Source: an uncultured Bacteroidota bacterium (GTDB lineage Bacteria; Bacteroidota; Bacteroidia; Bacteroidales; SZUA-534). Taken from it: DNA of 12,207 nt. The notes beneath the pieces were generated by a model. The model worked only from the letters and a program-made list of their open reading frames with translations, was not told the origin of the DNA and ran no database searches. The stretch is taken from NCBI GenBank assembly GCA_937885735.1, contig CALABN010000190.1:1-12207 (forward strand), read 5' to 3'. The translations under genes were made by a program, and so were the position numbers. Every line of letters begins with the position of its first letter. Within the stretch, counting starts at the first letter, position 1. Shown here piece after piece: positions 6,369 to 12,207 of the stretch.

Positions 6369-9300
6369 TTACTTTGCCAATTCCTCTTTTTTCTTACCAC
6401 GAGTAAGCATATCGTAAGTAAGAGGTGTTGCAACGAACAATGAAGAGTAAGTACCAACTGCAATACCAATCATCATTGCGAAGATGAATCCACGAATAAC
6501 CTCACCACCGAAGATGAAGATAACAATCAACACCATCAAAGTGGTGATTGATGTATTGATTGTACGAGCCAATGTGCTATTAACTGCGGCATTCATTGTC
6601 TCCTTCAGTCCACGTTTAGTCTGGACTGCCATATATTCACGGATACGGTCGAATACAACCACTGTATCGTTGATAGAGTAACCAACCACTGTCAAGATTG
6701 CAGCGATGAAAGATTGGTCAATTGACATTGAGAATGGCATAATGCTATAGCACAACGAGTAAATTGAGAATACAAACAAAGTATCGTGTACCAATGCGAT
6801 CAAACTGCCAAGACCGAACTGCCATTTCTTGAATCGGAAGGCGATGTACAAGAAGATGACAAGCAATGAGAATGTGATTGCCAATGCAGCAGAAGACTTA
6901 ATATCCTCAGCAATTGTTGCACCAACCTTTTCAGAACTCATACGGTAATCATTCTTGAAAGTCATAAATGAAGTGCCTTCTGGCAAGAATTTGTCCTTCA
7001 ATGCCAAGTAGAACTTAACCTCAACTATATCATCAACTGTAGGCTCGTTTTGAGTGTATTGAGATGCCTCCTTGTAATCAGCTTCAGTGCCATCTTGACC
7101 TGCAGCAAATAAATACTTAGAAGTGATTTTCACTTGTTCATTGCCACCATAAGTTTTCACTTCTGGAGTTTCACCAATTACATCGGCGATGGCATCCTGA
7201 ATTTCAATTGTATTAACAGGTTTGTCAAAACGAACTACATAGGTACGACCACCTGTGAAATCGACGCCGTAATCAAGACCGCGAGTGCAAAGTGAAATAA
7301 CACCTGCAAGCAACACTGTGCCTGAAATAATGTAGCAATACTTGCGAGCGCCAATAAAGTTGAAGTTTACATTCTTGAATGCACGCGCAGTACGAGGTGT
7401 TGAGAATGTAGGTGTCTTGTCCTTGTCAAGCATACGCTCGAAAATCAAACGAGTGATGAAGATTGAAGTGAACAAAGATGCCAAGATACCAATGCCCAAA
7501 GTAACGGCGAAACCGTGGATTGGACCATCGCCGAACTTGCCAAGTACAAGTGCTGTCAACAATGTTGTAATGTTAGAGTCGAGGATTGCAGAGTAAGCAT
7601 TTGAATAACCATCCTTTACTGCGAGCCTGATTCCCTTGCCTGCAGCAAGTTCCTCCTTGATACGTTCGTAGATAAGCACGTTAGAGTCGACTGCCATACC
7701 TAAAGTAAGCACGATACCTGCGATACCAGACAAAGTCAATACTGCACCGAGTGAAGCAAGTACACCGAAAATCAAGAATACGTTCATCAACAAGGCAACG
7801 TTTGCTGCTGCACCACCATTGCGATACCACAACAACATAAACAACAGAACGCAGACAAATGCACCGATGAATGAGATGAAACCTTTGTTGATTGACTCTT
7901 GACCAAGAGATGGACCAACAATTGTCTCCTGCTCAATGCGTGCTGGCGCTGGCATTTTACCAGACTTCAAGATGTTTGCCAAGTCCTTTGCCTCAGCTAC
8001 AGTGAAGTTACCAGTAATTGAAGAACGACCTCCCTTGATTTCTGATTGAACTGTTGGGTAACTGTATACATAGTTATCAAGAACAATGGCAACGCTCTTG
8101 CCAATATTCTCCTTTGTAATGCGAGCCCATTTGCGAGCGCCTTCGGCATTCATACTCATTGAAACCTCAGATACACCACGACCTTGAGCATATTCGTCAG
8201 ATGCGTCGGTTACAACGTCACCAGAAAGTGCTGGTTGACCATCACGGCTGGTAACCTTGATGGCAATCAATTCAAAGAAGTTTCCACCTTCGTCAAATGA
8301 CTTTACACTCCACAACAACTTCAAGTTACGTGGGAACAAAGCCTTTACAAGTGGTTCATTCAACATTGCGTTGACTGCTGCAGTATCCTTAAAGTGGCAG
8401 AAACCTACAGAAGCACCTGGACGCAAGCGACCGTCTTGTGTGAAATATGGATTAAGCAATGAGAACAATGGGTAGTTCTTAGCAGCATCTGCACTATTAA
8501 CATCGGCAACATTTTCAGTAGAATCTGCAGCCAACTTGTCAATCAATGAATTTGATTCAGATGTTGTTTCAGCATCAACTTCCTCAACAACTTCCTCATT
8601 AGAGTCTTCAACTGTCTCTTTAGCCTTCAAATCGTTGATTTCCTTGATTTTTGCATTTGCTTCAGCCAAATATTGATAAACTTCAGTATTGTCGTATGTT
8701 TCCCAAAATTCCAAGTTGGCAGTACCCTGCAACAATTTGCGGACACGTTCAGAATCCTTGATACCTGGCAACTCAACCAAGATACGGCCTGTATTGCCCA
8801 AACGTTGAATGTTTGGCTGAGCGACACCGAAACGGTCGATACGAGTACGCAAGATTTGGAACGAATTGCTGATAGCAGCCTCTGTCTCATCACGCAAAAC
8901 ATTCAAAACTTCAGCGTTGGTAGATTTGAAGTCCATCTTGCCACGAGTGGCAGATGTGTTGAATATTGCTGCCAAACTTGCATTTGGATCAATTTTCTCG
9001 AAACATTGGCCAAACAATGTAACAAAGTTGGTTTGTCCGCCTTCTGCCTTTTGTGCCTGTTTTGCCATTTCCAAAGCACGGACAAATGTTGTATCAGTGC
9101 TGTAGTTTGACAATGACTTGAGGACATCAACCACGCTTACCTCAAGAATGACGTTCATACCGCCCTTCAAATCAAGACCAAGGTTGATCTCACGTTCTTT
9201 ACACTCTCGGTATGTATAACCGAGCCAAACCTTTTCGCTTGCCAACGAATCTAGATAATTGTTGTAAGTGGTAAGATTTAAATTACCGTCAGCCTCTGTT

Positions 9301-9416
9301 GCAATGGCAGTGGCTTTCTTCTCCTGTCGCGTTGTTGCTACTGTGAATAGTAACTGGAATGCACATACTAAAACAAGTGCAATAGCAACAAATCTAATAG
9401 CTCCTTTATTCTGCAT
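6369..9416 (-). CDS. secDF: Fused protein translocase subunit SecDF
   Basis: A single 1,015-residue chain carries both SecD and SecF, as in Bacteroidota. SecDF is an inner-membrane, proton-driven RND-type partner of SecYEG that pulls exported proteins across. The SecD half has an N-terminal membrane helix (about 7-28), the GLDLKGG motif (80-86), large periplasmic P1 regions, GPSLGQE (501-507) and a helix bundle (about 511-660) with GMAVDSNVLIYERIKEE (573-589). The SecF half has a helix (about 690-710), GVDFTGG (717-723), a smaller periplasmic region with RMSSEKVGATIAEDI (825-839) and a second bundle with GYSINDTVVVFDRIRE (912-927). The membrane aspartates implicated in proton flow in the family are present (Asp577 and Asp917). 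An acidic, Ser/Thr-rich insert (about 265-313) interrupts P1. The ATG at 9416 begins MQNKGAIRF just before the first helix. The gene has its own promoter and terminator, so it is monocistronic. Confidence 0.97.
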   Translation of the reverse strand: MQNKGAIRFVAIALVLVCAFQLLFTVATTRQEKKATAIATEADGNLNLTTYNNYLDSLASEKVWLGYTYRECKEREINLGLDLKGGMNVILEVSVVDVLKSLSNYSTDTTFVRALEMAKQAQKAEGGQTNFVTLFGQCFEKIDPNASLAAIFNTSATRGKMDFKSTNAEVLNVLRDETEAAISNSFQILRTRIDRFGVAQPNIQRLGNTGRILVELPGIKDSERVRKLLQGTANLEFWETYDNTEVYQYLAEANAKIKEINDLKAKETVEDSNEEVVEEVDAETTSESNSLIDKLAADSTENVADVNSADAAKNYPLFSLLNPYFTQDGRLRPGASVGFCHFKDTAAVNAMLNEPLVKALFPRNLKLLWSVKSFDEGGNFFELIAIKVTSRDGQPALSGDVVTDASDEYAQGRGVSEVSMSMNAEGARKWARITKENIGKSVAIVLDNYVYSYPTVQSEIKGGRSSITGNFTVAEAKDLANILKSGKMPAPARIEQETIVGPSLGQESINKGFISFIGAFVCVLLFMLLWYRNGGAAANVALLMNVFLIFGVLASLGAVLTLSGIAGIVLTLGMAVDSNVLIYERIKEELAAGKGIRLAVKDGYSNAYSAILDSNITTLLTALVLGKFGDGPIHGFAVTLGIGILASLFTSIFITRLIFERMLDKDKTPTFSTPRTARAFKNVNFNFIGARKYCYIISGTVLLAGVISLCTRGLDYGVDFTGGRTYVVRFDKPVNTIEIQDAIADVIGETPEVKTYGGNEQVKITSKYLFAAGQDGTEADYKEASQYTQNEPTVDDIVEVKFYLALKDKFLPEGTSFMTFKNDYRMSSEKVGATIAEDIKSSAALAITFSLLVIFLYIAFRFKKWQFGLGSLIALVHDTLFVFSIYSLCYSIMPFSMSIDQSFIAAILTVVGYSINDTVVVFDRIREYMAVQTKRGLKETMNAAVNSTLARTINTSITTLMVLIVIFIFGGEVIRGFIFAMMIGIAVGTYSSLFVATPLTYDMLTRGKKKEELAK

Positions 9417-9483
9417 TTTTTTTAATAGTTATTGATTTCTTTTTATTGTTTACTCTAGCAAAACCTAATTTGCATAAAGCACG

Positions 9484-9518
9484 CAAATATATCGGTTTTT
9501 TTAAAAAAGCGAAACAAA
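9484..9518 (-). promoter_or_regulatory. Bacteroidota promoter of secDF
   Basis: Minus-strand TATATTTG (9491-9484) is an exact TAnnTTTG -7 box, preceded at 23 bases by TTTG (9518-9515) as the -33 element. That spacing is at the long end of the accepted range. The predicted start near 9477 gives a leader of about 60 bases to the ATG at 9416. Confidence 0.6.
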
Positions 9519-9674
9519 AATACTTTGATTGACGTGACGGTATGCAAAATCCGTCTATACGTTATAAATCAAGGCATACAGGGCATCGCCACGAGCCACG
9601 GACAACGTAAAAAATCACTTTTTTGCCGACAACACGTATGCTGTCCCGCTTTTACCTTGCCAATAATCACAAAA

Positions 9675-9700
9675 AAAGCCACAGGAAAATCTGTGGCTTT
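9675..9700 (-). terminator. Rho-independent terminator downstream of rho
   Basis: On the minus strand AAAGCCACAG, loop ATTTTC and CTGTGGCTTT form a perfect 10-bp stem, and the T-run continues to seven Ts (9677-9671). It lies about 20 bases after the rho stop at 9721. Confidence 0.92.
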
Positions 9701-9720
9701 AATTATATCATTCACTCTAA

Positions 9721-12009
9721 TTATGAATTCATGGAAATGAAGAACTCCTCGTTGTTGCGAGTCTTTAGCAACCTGTCGCGCAGGAACTGCATAGCCTCGA
9801 CAGAGTTCATATCTGACAAGTGGTTACGCAACACCCACATACGGCTCAATGTGTCCTTGCCAACCACCAACTCATCGCGACGGGTACTGCTCAAGTTGAT
9901 ATCGACAGCAGGATAAATACGTTTGTTAGCCAACTTGCGGTCAAGTTGCAATTCCATATTGCCAGTACCCTTGAATTCCTCAAAAATAACCTCGTCCATC
10001 TTTGAACCCGTTTCTGTCAAGGCTGTAGCCAGGATTGTCAACGAACCACCATTTTCAATGTTACGGGCAGCACCGAAGAATCGTTTTGGCTTGTGCAATG
10101 CATTGGCATCGACACCACCTGACAACACCTTGCCTGATGCTGGTGAAACGGTGTTGTAAGCTCGGGCCAAACGGGTTATTGAATCGAGAAGGATAACCAC
10201 ATCGTGACCGCATTCAACCAGACGTTTGGCCTTTTCAAGGACTATAGAAGACACCTTCACGTGTTTTTCGGCTGGTTCATCGAATGTTGATGCAATAACC
10301 TCACCATTTACACTACGTGCCATATCGGTAACTTCCTCTGGGCGTTCATCGATAAGCAGTACGATAAGATAAACTTCTGGGTGGTTCGCTGAAATTGCGT
10401 TTGCTATTTCCTTGAGCAACACCGTCTTACCAGTCTTTGGCTGTGCCATAATCAAGCCACGCTGTCCCTTGCCTATTGGCGAGAACATATCGACAACGCG
10501 AGTTGAGATTGAGCATTGCGGATGGCTTGTCAAGTCGAATTTCTCCTCTGGGAAAAGAGGTGTCAAGAAATCGAACGGAACACGGTCGCGGATGCTTTCT
10601 GGCGTGCAACCGTTGATTGTCTCCACCTTGATAAGCGGGAAATATTTTTCATTGTCTTTTGGCGGACGTATTGTGCCAGTCACAGTGTCGCCTGTCTTCA
10701 ATCCGAACAGTTTTATTTGCGATTGGCTGACATAAACGTCGTCAGGCGAGTTCAGGTAATTATAGTCAGACGAACGAAGGAATCCGTAACCATCTGGCAT
10801 CAGTTCCAACACACCTGTTGCACTGATGAGTTGGTCAAACTCATATTTGGTCTTGTCGTCCTCCTTCTCCTTGGCCTGCTGATTCTGCCCTTGATTCTGG
10901 TTTTGGTTTTGATTCTGATTGTTACGACGGTTGTTGTTATGGTCGTTTCGTTGTTGATAGCGTTGCTGTCTGTCACCTTCTTGCTGACGGCGCTCGTTGT
11001 TGCCGTTTTGTTCGGCATTTTCGGCAGTTTGAGGTGCCTGTGCCTCAATAACTGGCTCATCATCGGCAACATCGTCCAAAACCACGTCGTCCAATTGTGG
11101 TTTGTTTGAATGGTTTTCAGGGCGTGACTGACGAGAGAAACGAGGTGAATATCTGTGTTGTTCCTGATTCTCGGTTTCGACAGGTTCTTCTGTTTTGTTG
11201 CGGTCAGTGTAAGATGGCACAGTTATTGTGCGCTGACGCTGTTCTTCTGGTTTGGCAGAAGGCTCACGTTTTTCGTATTGCTCTGATTTTGCAACATTGT
11301 CGGCAGTTAGCGACACACCCATAACGCGCTCCACACGTGCTCCCAAACGGGTTCTCTTGCGAGGCTGACGTTCAGACGATTCAGAAGACTGTTCTGCTTC
11401 ATTCTTTGGCGCTTCGGTCGTTGTTTCATCCTCCGTCACTTCGTCCACAAACGCATACCGTACGCCGTCCCTCTCCAGCTCCGCCAGCACGCGATCCATC
11501 TCGCGCATCGTCGCGGCAGAAGTCGCCTTGAGATAGGCGGCTTGGTCGAACTGCTCGGGCGAAAGCCGGTTCACGACCTGCATCAGCAAGGTCGTCTTGC
11601 CCGTTCGCCTAAGTCCGTAGATGATGCACACCCGGCTCTCCGTCTTCCAACGGAGATACTTCATGATGTTCTCGAACTTGTCCCGACGCTCCCAAGTCGA
11701 CGCCTCCCGCGCCCAATTCGCCAAAGCCGCCCCGCTCTTGATCTCCATCGTTGAGACTGGTACATCCATCCGCGTCTCGGGTTCCTTCGCGAGCCGTGAC
11801 AGCTCCCGTTGAAGCTCCCTGCGTCGGGCAATCTGCACCTTGAATCGCTCCGCTTCCTCTTCCGAAAGATACTCGCTCCGGGTCTTGCCATCTTCAGCCC
11901 ACTGCCGATAGCAATACACTTTCCCATTGATTCGCTTATGAGAAATGCAACCCTTCGGAATTGTCGCCAATTCCTCCTGCATCTGAACAATATCCACTAT
12001 TCTCCCCAT
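9721..12009 (-). CDS. rho: Transcription termination factor Rho, with a foreign AAA-ATPase N-terminus (chimeric reading frame)
   Basis: Rho is a hexameric RNA-dependent ATPase helicase that ends transcription. Numbering here is from the frame's GTG at 12018 (765 codons); the ATG at 12009 (residue 4) is preferred because a promoter -10 box ends at 12021. Residues about 199-765 are Rho: a long charged, Asn/Gln-rich disordered region (about 199-390), the RNA-binding cold-shock-like domain with GYGFLR (410-415), Walker A QPKTGKT (526-532), Walker [18 protein letters not shown] (606-622), the Q-loop region [21 protein letters not shown] (633-653) and R-loop [10 protein letters not shown] (681-690). 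The C-terminus is complete. Residues about 1-195 are not Rho but the start of an unrelated P-loop ATPase, and the usual N-terminal Rho_N helical domain is absent. Base composition and codon choice change at the join. The ATPase core of Rho is certain. The N-terminus is probably an assembly chimera, so the native rho start is not in this window. Confidence 0.85.
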   Translation of the reverse strand: MGRIVDIVQMQEELATIPKGCISHKRINGKVYCYRQWAEDGKTRSEYLSEEEAERFKVQIARRRELQRELSRLAKEPETRMDVPVSTMEIKSGAALANWAREASTWERRDKFENIMKYLRWKTESRVCIIYGLRRTGKTTLLMQVVNRLSPEQFDQAAYLKATSAATMREMDRVLAELERDGVRYAFVDEVTEDETTTEAPKNEAEQSSESSERQPRKRTRLGARVERVMGVSLTADNVAKSEQYEKREPSAKPEEQRQRTITVPSYTDRNKTEEPVETENQEQHRYSPRFSRQSRPENHSNKPQLDDVVLDDVADDEPVIEAQAPQTAENAEQNGNNERRQQEGDRQQRYQQRNDHNNNRRNNQNQNQNQNQGQNQQAKEKEDDKTKYEFDQLISATGVLELMPDGYGFLRSSDYNYLNSPDDVYVSQSQIKLFGLKTGDTVTGTIRPPKDNEKYFPLIKVETINGCTPESIRDRVPFDFLTPLFPEEKFDLTSHPQCSISTRVVDMFSPIGKGQRGLIMAQPKTGKTVLLKEIANAISANHPEVYLIVLLIDERPEEVTDMARSVNGEVIASTFDEPAEKHVKVSSIVLEKAKRLVECGHDVVILLDSITRLARAYNTVSPASGKVLSGGVDANALHKPKRFFGAARNIENGGSLTILATALTETGSKMDEVIFEEFKGTGNMELQLDRKLANKRIYPAVDINLSSTRRDELVVGKDTLSRMWVLRNHLSDMNSVEAMQFLRDRLLKTRNNEEFFISMNS
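10876..10938 (-). repeat. Asn/Gln low-complexity repeat in the Rho disordered region
   Basis: Residues 361-381 are almost only Asn and Gln, built from alternating AAY-CAR codons that form a short 6-base microsatellite-like run. It is the core of a disordered insert of about 190 residues in front of the RNA-binding domain. Inserts of this kind are common in Bacteroidota Rho, and in Bacteroides thetaiotaomicron the Rho disordered region has been reported to drive phase separation. The run is prone to slippage and length variation. Confidence 0.75.
11425..11450. other. Composition breakpoint: join between rho and foreign ATPase sequence
   Basis: The encoded protein passes from FVDEVT (190-195), the Walker B of an AAA ATPase, straight into [10 protein letters not shown], which is typical of a Rho acidic linker. 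On the rho side, hand-counted 60-base rows are about 47-53% G+C; just beyond the join (11461-11520) the value is 41 of 60 (68%). Codon choice changes from A/T-ending to C/G-ending. The exact point cannot be fixed because VDEVTEDE could belong to either side. Confidence 0.75.
11440..12009 (-). pseudogene. N-terminal fragment of an AAA/P-loop ATPase of another origin, joined to rho
   Basis: About 190 residues resemble the start of stand-alone ATP-binding proteins of the AAA_14/DUF4143-like type. A short basic element comes first ([26 protein letters not shown] broken here as [11 protein letters not shown] then [10 protein letters not shown], 20-40), then a charged helix (about 50-80), then the P-loop domain with Walker [11 protein letters not shown] (134-143) and Walker [10 protein letters not shown] (187-195). 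Family members normally continue for a further 200-300 residues after this Walker B (sensor and C-terminal domains); here everything after it is replaced by Rho. The segment is G+C-rich and has its own consensus sigma-70 promoter, so it is read as the 5' end of a gene from a different genome. A rare genuine fusion is possible. Family assignment is from recalled motif patterns, not a search. Confidence 0.65.
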
Positions 12010-12020
12010 AACCGGCACTC

Positions 12021-12050
12021 ATTATAACCCATTTAACCCAGACGTGTCAA
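12021..12050 (-). promoter_or_regulatory. Consensus sigma-70 promoter (TTGACA - 18 bp - TATAAT)
   Basis: On the minus strand TTGACA (12050-12045) and TATAAT (12026-12021) are both perfect matches, with an 18-base spacer. The start would be near 12014, so the ATG at 12009 would have an almost absent leader, and the GTG at 12018 would lie upstream of the start site. This promoter form differs from the TAnnTTTG boxes in the rest of the window. Confidence 0.7.
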
Positions 12051-12104
12051 CGGAGAAAGGTTATAAACTGCTTCCGTCCTCGCCGACCCTCTCAATTTGC
12101 AGGG

Positions 12105-12206
12105 TCAGGACAGCATCCCCAGTACGAGGATGGCAACCAGGCAGTAGGCAAGGCACGGGACGAGGTTGATGCGGATGATCCGCCCCTCGCAGCCCGCCAC
12201 GCCGGT
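12105..12206 (-). CDS. C-terminal end of a probable integral membrane protein (truncated by the window)
   Basis: The minus-strand frame enters from the right edge and ends at TGA (12107-12105), giving the last 33 residues. They contain GCEGRIIRINLVP followed by a hydrophobic stretch (CLAYCLVAILVLGML) that looks like a final membrane helix. This pattern could be the end of a permease, but the piece is too short to name. It is G+C-rich like the adjoining ATPase fragment and reads in the same direction, so both probably come from the same source genome. A small dyad (GACCCT 12085-12090 / AGGGTC 12101-12106) overlaps the stop. Confidence 0.5.
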   Translation of the reverse strand, partial: TGVAGCEGRIIRINLVPCLAYCLVAILVLGMLS

Positions 12207-12207
12207 C

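Larger units (their letters stand above)
9417..9720. other. Gene-free region between secDF and rho
   Basis: About 300 bases without a credible gene. They hold the A+T-rich leader and promoter of secDF (9417-9518) and the rho terminator (9675-9700). The middle (about 9520-9670) shows no recognised RNA, repeat or conserved element. The plus-strand frames through it are short, basic, read through the rho terminator and continue into the antisense of rho, so they are not called. Confidence 0.6.

Noticed and set aside
9525..9740. A 71-codon plus-strand frame between secDF and rho
   Set aside because: It reads through the rho terminator and into the antisense of the rho 3' end, has no recognisable motif and no promoter. 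The overlapping 97-codon frame starting at 9623 is rejected for the same reason.
10516..11109. A 197-codon plus-strand frame with strongly hydrophobic runs, like a membrane protein
   Set aside because: It is antisense to rho. The hydrophobic runs (Val/Leu-rich) are the complement of the Asn/Gln codons in the disordered region, an expected artefact of that repeat.
11425..12207. Mobile-element insertion into rho
   Set aside because: No transposase, integrase, terminal inverted repeat or target-site duplication is visible, and the foreign part consists of the cut ends of two ordinary genes rather than an element.

Overview
The window looks like chromosomal DNA of a Bacteroidota (probably Bacteroidales) bacterium from its left edge to about position 11,425. 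The evidence is a SusC/RagA-type TonB-dependent receptor, a single-polypeptide SecDF, a protein with a type IX secretion (CHU_C / type B) C-terminal domain, a Rho factor with the long disordered Asn/Gln-rich insert common in this phylum, and Bacteroidota-style -7 boxes (TAnnTTTG, exact or with one mismatch) upstream of three genes. Base composition there is moderate, roughly 40-47% G+C in the stretches I counted by hand.

Layout, left to right: (1) the N-terminal 462 residues of a SusC-like outer-membrane receptor on the minus strand, cut by the window edge; (2) an intergenic region holding a probable pcrA terminator and a second, longer dyad; (3) a PcrA/UvrD-type helicase on the minus strand; (4) a divergent, exported T9SS-type cargo protein on the plus strand; (5) a convergent LolD-type ABC ATPase on the minus strand, with both stop codons inside one small hairpin; (6) a strong terminator and then the fused secDF gene on the minus strand; (7) a gene-free stretch of about 300 bases with the secDF promoter and the rho terminator; (8) the rho gene on the minus strand.

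The notable part is the right end. The rho reading frame is open for 765 codons, but its first about 195 residues are not Rho. They are the N-terminal part of a P-loop AAA ATPase ([11 protein letters not shown]alker A, FVDEVT Walker B) that stops just after Walker B. The usual N-terminal Rho domain is missing. At the join, near 11,425-11,450, composition changes to G+C-rich (about 65% just beyond the join). The ATPase part has a perfect TTGACA-18-TATAAT promoter, a form not used by the main Bacteroidota sigma factor. Beyond it lies the tail of an unrelated membrane protein. The simplest reading is that 11,450-12,207 comes from another organism and was joined in frame to rho, either by chimeric assembly or, less likely, by real recombination.

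Apart from that, the genes are independent housekeeping or envelope functions (DNA repair, lipoprotein release, protein export, transcription termination, nutrient uptake) with their own promoters and terminators. I see no operon that forms a single pathway, no mobile element, no CRISPR array, no RNA gene and no convincing new defence or metabolic system.
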